In this document: positions 8,908 through 16,243 of the stretch, piece after piece
How positions within the stretch are numbered: the first letter of the stretch is position 1
Layout: every line of letters starts with the position of its first letter
Assembly: GCF_020991365.1 (NCBI RefSeq)
Contig: NZ_JAJLRA010000003.1
Coordinates: forward strand, 62,001 to 126,000
Length of the DNA: 64,000 nucleotides
Origin: Streptacidiphilus sp. ASG 303
GTDB lineage: Bacteria > Actinomycetota > Actinomycetes > Streptomycetales > Streptomycetaceae
Reading direction: 5' to 3'
Program-made: the position numbers and the translations under genes
The notes under the pieces: generated by a model
The model's input: the letters and a program-made list of their open reading frames with translations, nothing else
Told to the model about the DNA's origin: nothing
Database searches by the model: none

Positions 8908-11900
8908 ATGGGGGACGGAGGGGGACGGCTGGCGCTGGTGGTGGGCTGCCGGTGGCGGAGCTTCGGCCACGGCCAGGAGCACATCACCGACGCCGCGGCG
9001 GGGCTGGCCGAGGTGCTGTACGACCCCGCCCTCGGGGCCTGGTCGCCGGCGCTGCCGGACCGCCCCGTGGTGGAGGACCCCGGCGTCGAGGAGCTGGACG
9101 CGGCGCTCTCCCTCGCCTTCGAGACGGCCGCCGCCGCGCGCGCGGTCCTGCTCGTCGCCTACGTGGGGCACGGCGTCTCCCGGAACGGCGCCTTCTACCT
9201 CGTCCCCGCCGACCACCCGGAGGACCTGTCCGTCATCCGCGCGCGCCGGGTGGTCGAGCCGCGGTCCCTGCTGCACACCCTGCACGAGGGCTGCTCCGGC
9301 CTCGAGGGGCTGGTGCTGCTGGTGGACGCCTGCCAGTCCGGGGAGCTGGTCGCGGTGGACCGGCCCGCCCTGACGCCCGGCATCGGGCGGCTCGTGGTGG
9401 CGACCTCGACCTCCGGGGCGCGGCGTGCCGCCGGCTCCGCCTTCACCCGGGCCCTGACCACGGCGGTCCGCACCGGCGTGCCCGGCGCCGGGGACCACAT
9501 CTGGCCGTTCGACATCGAGGAGTCGTTGGCGGCTGCGTGCGGCCGCCAGTCGCCGCAGCACATCCTGCGGCTCGACCGGGCCCAGGACGCAGGCCTGTGG
9601 CTCGCCCACAACCGGGCGCGGCGCGCCCAGCGGCTGCGCGGGGCGGTGGGCACGTCGCTGCCCTTCGCCGAGCTGGAGGGCCTGCCGTCCCTCTACCAGT
9701 ACCCCGAGGGCCCCGACCCGGTCCGCGCGACCGTGGCACGCCACCGGTGCACGGCGCTGACCGGTCCCGGGGGCTGCGGCAAGACCGCGACCCTCCACAT
9801 GCTGGCCGTCGACGGCGCGTGGGCCGGCGGGGTGCCGGAACCGGGCCGGGAACCGTCGGCGGTGCGGGCCGCCGCGCTGTACCACTGCTCCGCGGGCAGT
9901 ACGGCGGAGGACGCCGCGGGCAGGATGAGCGCCCAGCTCGCCCACCAGCTGGCCCCCGTGCCGGGCAGCCCCTACGAGACCGCCCGGGCCCGATTCGCGG
10001 CAGCCGCCGACTACGAGGAGCGGCTGCGCATGCCGGCGTTCGACCAGCTGCTGCTCGGGCCGCTGCGCCACCTGTCCCCGGAGGTGGCGGTCACCCTGAT
10101 GCTGGACGGGCTCGACGAGCTGCCGGCCGAGTCCCGGCCCGAGGCGGGGCGCGCCCTCGCGGCCCTCGCCGACGACGGCGCCTTCCCGCACGTTCGGGTC
10201 GTGGTCACCGTCCGCAGCGACGCCGGGGCGCCGGACCTGCCGGACGGGTTCGCCACGGTCCGGATCCCGCCGGCGACACCCGGGCGGGTGGCCCGGTACC
10301 TGGCCTCCGCCGGGCGGTCGGCGGAGGGGGCCGAGCGGATCAGCAGCTGGTCGGAGGGCAACTGGCTGCTCGTGTCCCTGCTGGCCGGGGAGGACGCCGG
10401 CCCGGTCCCGGCGGAGCGGTCCGGGCACCCGGACCTCGCCGCCGTGTACGCCCGCTACCTGCGGGAGGTGGCCTCCTCCGACCTGCGCGGGTGGCAGTCC
10501 GGACGGGCGCCGCTGCTGGCCCTGCTCGGGGCCTCCCGGGCCGCGGGCGGGGTACCCGTGCCGCTGCTGTGCGCCGCCTCGGCCCTGCTGGGCGGCCCGG
10601 GTACGGAGGCGGGGGTGCGCGAGGCCCTCGGCCCGCTGCGCCGGGTGGTCCGCCGCACGGGAGGAGGGGCGCGGGGCGGCGCGGTCCGGCTGTTCCACTC
10701 CACGTTCGCCGAGTTCCTGGCGGTGCGGCGCGCGGACGCCCCGGTGCCGCCCGCCGCAAGCGCCCACTGGGCACTGGCCGGGGCCCTCGCTAGCCTCGAG
10801 GGCATGGCCGACGAGGACGAGGCGGTCCGCACCTATGCGCACGCCAACCAGGCGCACCACCAGTGGGAGGCGGGGGACCACCACGGGGCCGTACGGACCC
10901 TGATGGCGCGCCCCTCGGCGATCCCGCGCCAGAACCTGGAGACCTGGACGGCCTGGTCGCGGCGGATCGGCGAAGCCCTGGGGGACGACCACCCGCTCGC
11001 CCTGCAGGCCCGCCAGCAGACCGCGGCGTGGCACAGCAGGTGCGGACAGTACGACGCCGCGCGGCGGTCCTACCGGTCCTTGGTGGACGACCTGCTGGCG
11101 GCGGTCGGCCCGGACGACCCGCTCACCCTGCGGACCATGCTGGACGCGGCGCTGTGCCGCGGCGTCGCGGGCGACGCCGCCGGAGCGCGCGAAGCGCTGC
11201 GGGATCTCGTACCGCGGATCGGGGCGGTCCTCGGCCCCGACCACCCGCTGTCCCTGGAGGGCGGCCACGCGCTCGGCGACTGGACCGGCCTCGCGGGCGC
11301 CCCCCAGCAGGCCGTCCGGGACCTCGCCGGAGTGCTGGAGCGGTGCACGCGCGCCCTGGGCCCGGACCACCGCGAGACGCTGGGCTGCCGCAACTCCCTG
11401 GCCCGGTGGACCGGGGAGTCCGGGCGGGCCGCGGAGGCGGTCGGGCAGTTCCGCGCCCTCCTGCCGGCCCAGGAGCGGGTCCTGGGCCCCGACCACCGCG
11501 AGACCCTGCGCACCAGGAACAACATCGCCTACTGGAGCGGTGAGGCGGGGCGGCCCGCCGAGACCCTGGCGCTGCTGCAGGGCCTGCTGTCCGACCAGGA
11601 GCGGGTCCTGGGCCCCGACCACCCGGACACCCTCCGGACCCGGCACGGCATCGGCGTGTGGACCGGGGCGAACGGCGACCCGCAGGAGGCGGTCCGGCTG
11701 CTGGAGGGGGTGCTCGCGGACCGCGTGCACATCCTGGGCCCCGACCACCCGGACACCCTGCGGACGCTCAACAACCTCGGCCGGTGGCACGGCGAGGCGG
11801 GGAACCACGCGGAGGCGCTGGAGCGCCTGCGCGACACGCTGGAACGCCGCGAGCGCACCCTGGGGCCCGCACATCCGGACACCCTGCGCACGCGGAACAA

Positions 11901-12183
11901 CCTCATCGACACCCTGGGCGCCTCGGGCGACGCGGCCGCGGCGCTCGCGCACAGCAGGGAGCTGCTGCCGGTCCAGACGGAGGTGCTCGGCGCGGAGCAC
12001 CCGGACACCCTGAGGACCGGGTTCAACGAGGCCCGGTGGACTGCGGCGCTCGGCCGGTCCGACGAGGCGGCGGCGCTGCTGCGCAGGCTCGTCGCACGGC
12101 AGGCAGGGGTCCTGGGACCGGATCATCCCGAGACCGTGCGGGCCCGGGGGCTCCTGGACCGCCTCACGGACGGGCGCGGCTGA
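8908..12183 (+). CDS. Caspase-like peptidase - STAND NTPase - tetratricopeptide repeat protein (probable conflict/defence sensor-effector)
   Basis: 1091 residues from ATG 8908 (an ATG at 8899 is also in frame; neither has a clear ribosome binding site). The N-terminal domain is caspase-like: the candidate catalytic His88 sits in AYVGHGVS after a hydrophobic strand and the candidate Cys142 in LLVDACQSG. The central NTPase has Walker A GPGGCGKT (286-293), Walker B VTLMLDGLDELP (395-406) and VVVTVRSD as sensor strand. After a helical segment, about eight or nine 42-residue repeats (LGPDHPDTLRTRNNLA...) run from about residue 690 to the end. This effector-switch-sensor order matches bacterial STAND/NLR-like conflict proteins. 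Induced proteolysis on sensing a target is inferred. The convergent small gene (12228-12737) is a likely partner. Confidence 0.85.
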   Translation: MGDGGGRLALVVGCRWRSFGHGQEHITDAAAGLAEVLYDPALGAWSPALPDRPVVEDPGVEELDAALSLAFETAAAARAVLLVAYVGHGVSRNGAFYLVPADHPEDLSVIRARRVVEPRSLLHTLHEGCSGLEGLVLLVDACQSGELVAVDRPALTPGIGRLVVATSTSGARRAAGSAFTRALTTAVRTGVPGAGDHIWPFDIEESLAAACGRQSPQHILRLDRAQDAGLWLAHNRARRAQRLRGAVGTSLPFAELEGLPSLYQYPEGPDPVRATVARHRCTALTGPGGCGKTATLHMLAVDGAWAGGVPEPGREPSAVRAAALYHCSAGSTAEDAAGRMSAQLAHQLAPVPGSPYETARARFAAAADYEERLRMPAFDQLLLGPLRHLSPEVAVTLMLDGLDELPAESRPEAGRALAALADDGAFPHVRVVVTVRSDAGAPDLPDGFATVRIPPATPGRVARYLASAGRSAEGAERISSWSEGNWLLVSLLAGEDAGPVPAERSGHPDLAAVYARYLREVASSDLRGWQSGRAPLLALLGASRAAGGVPVPLLCAASALLGGPGTEAGVREALGPLRRVVRRTGGGARGGAVRLFHSTFAEFLAVRRADAPVPPAASAHWALAGALASLEGMADEDEAVRTYAHANQAHHQWEAGDHHGAVRTLMARPSAIPRQNLETWTAWSRRIGEALGDDHPLALQARQQTAAWHSRCGQYDAARRSYRSLVDDLLAAVGPDDPLTLRTMLDAALCRGVAGDAAGAREALRDLVPRIGAVLGPDHPLSLEGGHALGDWTGLAGAPQQAVRDLAGVLERCTRALGPDHRETLGCRNSLARWTGESGRAAEAVGQFRALLPAQERVLGPDHRETLRTRNNIAYWSGEAGRPAETLALLQGLLSDQERVLGPDHPDTLRTRHGIGVWTGANGDPQEAVRLLEGVLADRVHILGPDHPDTLRTLNNLGRWHGEAGNHAEALERLRDTLERRERTLGPAHPDTLRTRNNLIDTLGASGDAAAALAHSRELLPVQTEVLGAEHPDTLRTGFNEARWTAALGRSDEAAALLRRLVARQAGVLGPDHPETVRARGLLDRLTDGRG
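11220..12160 (+). repeat. 126-bp tandem DNA repeats encoding the 42-residue TPR array
   Basis: The C-terminal part of the caspase-STAND gene is built of units of exactly 42 codons, each beginning near the codons for LGPDHPDTLRTR. Copies beginning AGGAGCGGGTCCTGGGCC at 11471 and 11597 are 126 bp apart and almost identical over the conserved part, while the segment between conserved parts varies. Confidence 0.8.
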
Positions 12184-12200
12184 CCGCCCGGCTCGCCGCC

Positions 12201-12230
12201 GCCGTGCTCAGCCGTGTTCAGCCGTGTTCA
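12201..12230. repeat. Three tandem copies of GCCGTGYTCA between convergent genes
   Basis: GCCGTGCTCA, GCCGTGTTCA and GCCGTGTTCA follow each other without gaps. The last copy contains the stop codon (12228-12230) of the minus-strand EACC1-like gene; a partial fourth copy (GCCGTG) follows. Confidence 0.8.
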
Positions 12231-12737
12231 GCCGTGCGCGGCGGGTGCGCCCCCGGCCGGGGGTGCACCCGCCGGCCCCGGTTCGCGCGCGGGGCCGCCG
12301 AGCAGCCGCTCGGCGAGGACGGCGGCGTCGGCCGCGCTCCCGCGGACCTCCACCGTCTGCACCACCCGCCCGTCCAGCTCGCGGGTCACACGGAACACGG
12401 GAGCGGGGTCGCGTCTGCCGCCGGACCGGCGCTCACGCCGGTCCTGGAGCAGCAGGAGGACGACCTGGAGCGCCGCGGGGGCGACAGTCCCGGTCCACTG
12501 CAGCACCTCGAGGCCGCCCATCACGTCCGGGTCCGAGGTGTCCGCCACCTGCCGCACCCGGCCGCGGAGGTCCGGGACCCCGGCGAGGCCGGCCCGCAGC
12601 TCCCGCAGCTCCCGCTGGACCTGGACCTCGGCGTCCCCGTCGTCCAGAACGCTCTCGACGGAGACCACCCAGCGCTCGGCGGCCCGGCCGCCGGCCTCCG
12701 GATCGCGCGGCTCCCGGTCCTGCACCCGGTCCTGCAT
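12228..12737 (-). CDS. EACC1-like effector-associated small protein
   Basis: 169 residues; ATG 12737 follows GGGAGGGG. The core has an N-terminal ferredoxin-like beta-alpha start (about 38-62, ELRELRAGLAGVPDLRGRV), a hydrophobic helix (PAALQVVLLLLQDRRER, about 86-102) and a final strand-rich part (FRVTRELDGRVVQTVEV), then a Pro/Ala tail. This order resembles the EACC1 effector-associated constant component of actinobacterial conflict systems, as I remember the family. Its location converging on the caspase-STAND-TPR gene with a 44-bp gap strongly fits. EACC1 proteins are thought to couple a sensor to a protease or other effector. The family call is by eye and should be treated as probable. 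Confidence 0.62.
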   Translation of the reverse strand: MQDRVQDREPRDPEAGGRAAERWVVSVESVLDDGDAEVQVQRELRELRAGLAGVPDLRGRVRQVADTSDPDVMGGLEVLQWTGTVAPAALQVVLLLLQDRRERRSGGRRDPAPVFRVTRELDGRVVQTVEVRGSAADAAVLAERLLGGPAREPGPAGAPPAGGAPAAHG

Positions 12738-12895
12738 GGCGCACCCCTCCCTGCGAACTCCCGACGCGGCGAACTCCTGACGCAGCGTCGGAAAGGGTGG
12801 CACGCATGGCGCCGGAAGTGAAGGCCCTCCCGGCCGGTCGGGATCCCGGAGGGCCCCGGGCCGACCGTCGTCCGCGGGCGGACGCGGGGAGACCC

Positions 12896-13276
12896 TCAGC
12901 GGCGGCGCCCGGAGCCGAGGTACTGCTCGTTGTTGCGGCTGTTGTCGCCGCCGCCCTCGGTCGTGTTGTTGCTGTTCGGGGAGCCCACGATGTTCGTGGG
13001 GCTGCCGGAGTCGTTCGCGCTGCCGTCGAGCCGCACGTTCTGGCTGTTGCTGAGGTTGCCGCTGTGCACGGGGCCGTTGGCGCAGATCCGGGTGCCCTCG
13101 GCGCAGCGGACGTCCGCGTCGATGTCCGTGCGGTTGCCGTCGGGGAAGTCCCACAGCAGGCCGGGCGGGCCGTCCCAGGACGCCGCCGACGCGGACGCCG
13201 CCCCGGGCAGCAGCAGGCCGGCGGCTCCCGCCCCCACCGCCAGGCACCTCGCCAGGCACCTCGTCACTCCACGCAC
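12896..13276 (-). CDS. Secreted Asn/Ser/Gly-rich small protein (paralogue of the neighbour at 13403)
   Basis: 126 residues from GTG 13276, with GGAGG 6 nt upstream. A Sec signal peptide covers about residues 1-31, ending near ASASAA. The mature part has two cysteines (58 and 65), then C-x-NGPVHSGN, then a low-complexity tract rich in Asn, Ser and Gly with recurring SGN/NS units, and ends in Arg-rich GSGRRR. The same C-x-NG-x-x-HSGN core occurs in the upstream neighbour. No enzymatic motif is visible. A cell-surface or amyloid-like structural role is possible by analogy with small secreted streptomycete proteins, but I do not recognise the family. Confidence 0.68.
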   Translation of the reverse strand: MRGVTRCLARCLAVGAGAAGLLLPGAASASAASWDGPPGLLWDFPDGNRTDIDADVRCAEGTRICANGPVHSGNLSNSQNVRLDGSANDSGSPTNIVGSPNSNNTTEGGGDNSRNNEQYLGSGRRR

Positions 13277-13402
13277 CGCGCACCTCCGCTCCCGGCGCGT
13301 CCCGGAGCGGGACGCGGCCGCCCCGGGATGGCTACCTCGGCGGCCGCGGTCCGAACGTGCGGGGCCGCGTCTTCACCCGGACGGCGGCGGGCCGCGACCG
13401 GG

Positions 13403-13816
13403 TCAGCGCCGCCCGCCCCGCCCGCCCACGGCCTGGACGGTGTTGCCGCTGTCCACGCTGTCGCCCGCGGTGGAGTTCGCCGCGTTGGAGGAGCCGTTGA
13501 CGCTGGACAGGTTGCCGCTGTTGTTGGGGTTGCCGTGGTTGACGAAGTTCCCGCTGTTCACGCTGTTGCCGCTGTGGATCGCGCCGTTCACGCACTCGAC
13601 GGGCGCCTTGTAGGTCACCCCGACCAGGGGCCCGCAGAGCACCCCGGACGTCACCTGGGCCAGCGACCCCAGGTCGGCCCCGGCCACCGCGGAGAGCAGC
13701 GACCGCTCCGGCGCCGGCCGGGCCGCGACCCCCCTCGCCGCCGCCTGCGCCTGCGCCGCCGCCAGCAGGCACAGTGCCCCCGCCGCCGCGGCCCCCGCCC
13801 GTGTGATGCCTCTCAT
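13403..13816 (-). CDS. Secreted Asn/Ser/Gly-rich small protein (paralogue of 12896-13276)
   Basis: 137 residues from ATG 13816, preceded by GGAAGG. The signal peptide (about 1-26) ends near AQAQAA. Cysteines 61 and 75 flank a short segment, then CVNGAIHSGN, and then units of the type SGN-xxN-SGN run to about residue 125, giving a three- and six-residue rhythm of Asn. The protein ends GGRGGRR. Shared signal start (MRG[IV]TR), paired cysteines, HSGN core and Arg-rich end show it is a paralogue of the downstream gene. The gap between the two is 126 bp. Function unknown; an exported, fibre-forming protein is one idea. Confidence 0.68.
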   Translation of the reverse strand: MRGITRAGAAAAGALCLLAAAQAQAAARGVAARPAPERSLLSAVAGADLGSLAQVTSGVLCGPLVGVTYKAPVECVNGAIHSGNSVNSGNFVNHGNPNNSGNLSSVNGSSNAANSTAGDSVDSGNTVQAVGGRGGRR

Positions 13817-14028
13817 GCCCGCCCGCCTTCCGCCGCCGCCACGTCCACGGCGTCGGTTGTACGGCGCGGCCGGGCCGGGACGGCGCAGGCGCACCGCCCT
13901 CTGCCCGAAGTCCGCCGGTTCCGCACCCCGGCGTGGGCCGATCGGCCCATCCGGTCCCCCCGGGCGGAGGCCGCGACCTGCGATAACCCGTTGCCGGGCG
14001 GCTCGGCGCCGGGGCAGGATCGGCAGGC

Positions 14029-14568
14029 ATGGAACACCCGCCCGAGACCATCGCCTCCGGCCCCGTCGTCCTGCGCCGCCGCCGGGCGGCCGACGCCGCC
14101 GCCGTGGACCGGCTCGTCACCGAGTCGCTCGACCACCTGCTGCCCTGGATGCCGTGGGCCGCGCACCACGACGCGGCGGCCGCCACCGCCTACACCGCGG
14201 ACTGCGAGCGCCACTGGGAGTCCGGCGAGGCGTACGACTACGCGATCACCTGCGACGGGCAGGACGTCGGGAACTGCTCGCTGATGCGCCGGATCGGGCC
14301 GGGCGGGCTGGAGATCGGCTACTGGCTGCACCCGGCCTGGACGGGCCGGGGCCTGGCCACGGCCGCCGCGCGGGCGCTGGTGGAGGCGGCCTTCGCGCTG
14401 CCCGGCACCGGGCGGGTGGAGATCCACCACGACGCGGCCAACCACGCCAGCGGCGCCGTCGCCCGCCGGGCGGGCCTCACCGAGGCCGAGCGGCGCCCCG
14501 CCGCGCCGGACGCGCCGCAGGCGTCGGGCGAGTGCGGGATCGACGTGGTCTGGCGCACCACCCGCTGA
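14029..14568 (+). CDS. GNAT-family N-acetyltransferase (RimJ/RimL-like)
   Basis: 179 residues from ATG 14029, with CAGGAT 8 nt upstream and no Shine-Dalgarno site, suggesting a leaderless mRNA. The fold follows the RimJ/RimL pattern: N-terminal strand LRRRRAADAAAVDRLV, a central GGLEIGYWLHPAWTGRGLATAA segment forming the acetyl-CoA pyrophosphate-binding loop (WTGRGLAT, about residues 104-111), and a C-terminal AARRAGLTEAE-type helix. It transfers an acetyl group from acetyl-CoA to an unknown amine. It is convergent with the RpiR-type regulator, with a hairpin between them. Confidence 0.85.
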   Translation: MEHPPETIASGPVVLRRRRAADAAAVDRLVTESLDHLLPWMPWAAHHDAAAATAYTADCERHWESGEAYDYAITCDGQDVGNCSLMRRIGPGGLEIGYWLHPAWTGRGLATAAARALVEAAFALPGTGRVEIHHDAANHASGAVARRAGLTEAERRPAAPDAPQASGECGIDVVWRTTR

Positions 14569-14573
14569 CCGCG

Positions 14574-14607
14574 CCCGGCCGGGGCCCGGACGCGGGCTCC
14601 GGCCGGG
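14574..14607. terminator. Hairpin between GNAT gene and RpiR-type regulator
   Basis: Arms 14574-14588 and 14593-14607 pair over 15 bp with one mismatch and a 4-nt loop, in the gap between convergent genes. Confidence 0.65.
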
Positions 14608-14638
14608 GGACGCCGCCGGGGAGCCCTGCCGGGGGCAC

Positions 14639-15514
14639 TCAGTCGAGGAAGAGGCCCCGGGCGGCGGCGGTGTGCTCGAAGGCCTCCAGCCGGGCCTCCG
14701 CGCCGGGCAGCTCGTCGCACATGGCCTGGAGCAGGACCCGGCCGAGCACCATCGGCGCGCAGGCGGTGTCGAAGACCAGGCTGCTGCCGACGGCGGCGGG
14801 CAGCAGCAGGTCGGACATCCGGGCGACGGGGGCGAAGGCGCTGTCGGCGACGGTGACCACGGTGAGCCCGCAGTCGCGGGCGGCGGTGAGGGCGTCGGTG
14901 AGCTCGCGGGGGTAGCGGGGCAGGGCGAAGCACATCAGCGCCGAGGCGCCCGCCGCCGCGGCCTGCTCGACACGGTCGGTGAGCATGGAGCCGCCCTCGT
15001 CGAGGAGCCGCACGTCGGGGTGGACCTTGGCCGCGAAGTAGGCGAAGCCGCGGGCCTGGGCGGAGGCGGCGCGCAGGCCGAGGACCGGCAGCGGGCGGGA
15101 GGCCGCGAGGATCCGGGCGGCGCGCGCGACCGGCTCGGGGTCGGCGAGGAGCTCGGCGAGCCGGTTGAGGTTGTCGATCTCGGCGAGGACGGCGCGCTGC
15201 TGCTCGTTGCGGACGGCGTCGCGGGGCGACTCGGCGGGGGCGGCGCCGGCGGCGGCCTCGGCGGGGCCGAGGTCCCGCAGCCGCCTGCGCAGGCCGGGGT
15301 AGCCGTCGTAGCCGAGGGCGACGGCGAAACGGGTGACGGAGGGCTGGCTGACCCCGGCGAGCTCGGCGACCTCGACGCTGGAGAGGAAGGGCGCGTCGGC
15401 CGCGTGCTGCACCAGGGCGTGCGCGATGCGGCGCTGGGTGGGGGTGAGCCGGCTGCCCTCGAAGAGGCGCAGCAGGCGGGCGGAGGGGCCGAGCGCCTCG
15501 TCGGCGGTGGTCAT
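14639..15514 (-). CDS. RpiR/MurR-family transcriptional regulator (HTH + SIS domain)
   Basis: 291 residues; ATG 15514 follows GAGGAG. The N-terminal RpiR-type helix-turn-helix covers about residues 12-85, with VEVAELAGVSQPSVTRFAVALGY as recognition part. A SIS domain (about 125-260) follows and contains ALMCFALPRYPRELTDALTAA, the phosphosugar-binding-type loop. RpiR proteins usually sense a phosphorylated or small metabolite. The gene lies between the defence region and hutH, facing away from the small membrane protein gene. RpiR-type regulators near hutH make it a candidate regulator of histidine use, but that is positional inference. A 4 x 12-bp tandem repeat sits directly upstream. Confidence 0.85.
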   Translation of the reverse strand: MTTADEALGPSARLLRLFEGSRLTPTQRRIAHALVQHAADAPFLSSVEVAELAGVSQPSVTRFAVALGYDGYPGLRRRLRDLGPAEAAAGAAPAESPRDAVRNEQQRAVLAEIDNLNRLAELLADPEPVARAARILAASRPLPVLGLRAASAQARGFAYFAAKVHPDVRLLDEGGSMLTDRVEQAAAAGASALMCFALPRYPRELTDALTAARDCGLTVVTVADSAFAPVARMSDLLLPAAVGSSLVFDTACAPMVLGRVLLQAMCDELPGAEARLEAFEHTAAARGLFLD

Positions 15515-15537
15515 GGGTCTCCTCGGTGCGGGCTCTG

Positions 15538-15585
15538 GTCCAGCCACTGCTTCGGCCGCTGCCTCAGGCACTGCTTCAGGCACTG
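15538..15585 (-). repeat. Four 12-bp tandem repeats in the leader of the RpiR-type gene
   Basis: On the gene strand the units are CAGTGCCTGAAG, CAGTGCCTGAGG, CAGCGGCCGAAG and CAGTGGCTGGAC. They end 24 nt before the ATG at 15514 and would read A-V-P-E style repeats if translated in the gene's frame, but a strong ribosome binding site follows them. Confidence 0.75.
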
Positions 15586-15798
15586 CCGACTGTGCATGAG
15601 GCCATTCAGCGGGGCAAGGGCTTTCCGGATGCCGGGCGCGGCGGTCAGCGGGGCCGGCGGCGGGCGGCGGCCTGGGGGCAGGGCGGGGGCGGGCCGGGGC
15701 CGGGGCGGCGGGGACGACCCTGAACCGCCCCTGAGAGACCCCCCGTTCGCCCCCGAGAACCCTGGACGGCCGGGGCGGCGGGGACCACGCTGGACCGC

Positions 15799-16206
15799 AT
15801 GGAGAAGCCGCCGCGCACCGAGCTGCACAAGGACCTCGACGCCGCCGTCCAGACCCGCAAGGAGCTGGGGCCGGAGTACGAGGAGGAGGTCGTCGACGCG
15901 TTCCTGGCCCGGGTCGACGCCCGGCTCGACGCACGCGTGGAGCAGCGGGTCGCCGAGCGGCTGGACGCGTACGGACCGGCGCGGCGCGGGGCGTACGGGC
16001 CGCCGCGGGGCCGGGCCGGGAGCCGGCTGGCCGTGATCTCGCTGGCCCTGGGCATCCCGCTCTCCGGCGTCGGCGGCGGCACCGGCGGGCTGACCGGTCT
16101 GGTGGTGGTGTGGGCCGGGATCGTGGGGGTCAACGCGGCGGCCGCCCTGGGCGAGCGCCGGGAGGAGCGGGAGGAGCGGCGGCGGCGCCGGGACGGCTGG
16201 GAGTGA
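15799..16206 (+). CDS. Small membrane protein of unknown function
   Basis: 135 residues from ATG 15799; a CACGCT element 7 nt upstream fits a leaderless start. The first 80 residues are charged and helical (VQTRKELGPEYEEEVVDAFL, then repeated VDARLDARVEQRVAERLDAY). One hydrophobic region, about residues 76-116, can form two membrane helices separated by a Gly-rich turn. The C terminus is a dense Glu/Arg helix. This is a common streptomycete membrane protein layout with no known biochemical role. It ends 37 bp before the stop of convergent hutH. Confidence 0.72.
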   Translation: MEKPPRTELHKDLDAAVQTRKELGPEYEEEVVDAFLARVDARLDARVEQRVAERLDAYGPARRGAYGPPRGRAGSRLAVISLALGIPLSGVGGGTGGLTGLVVVWAGIVGVNAAAALGERREEREERRRRRDGWE

Positions 16207-16243
16207 CCCCGGCCGCGCCCGGCACCGGCCGCCGCCTCCCGCA

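Noticed and set aside
5859-10793. Very long plus-strand open frame across the hut operon and the start of the caspase gene
   Set aside because: It is the antisense shadow of hutU, the M20 gene and others; its composition is Gly/Ala/Arg/Val low-complexity with no family motif.
8800-12126. Long minus-strand open frame opposite the caspase-STAND gene
   Set aside because: Shadow frame; the plus-strand product has coherent caspase, NTPase and TPR motifs.
12228-13283. Extending the EACC1-like gene upstream to 13283
   Set aside because: The extended part is antisense-free GC-rich translation over the secreted protein gene; ATG 12737 has an excellent ribosome binding site.
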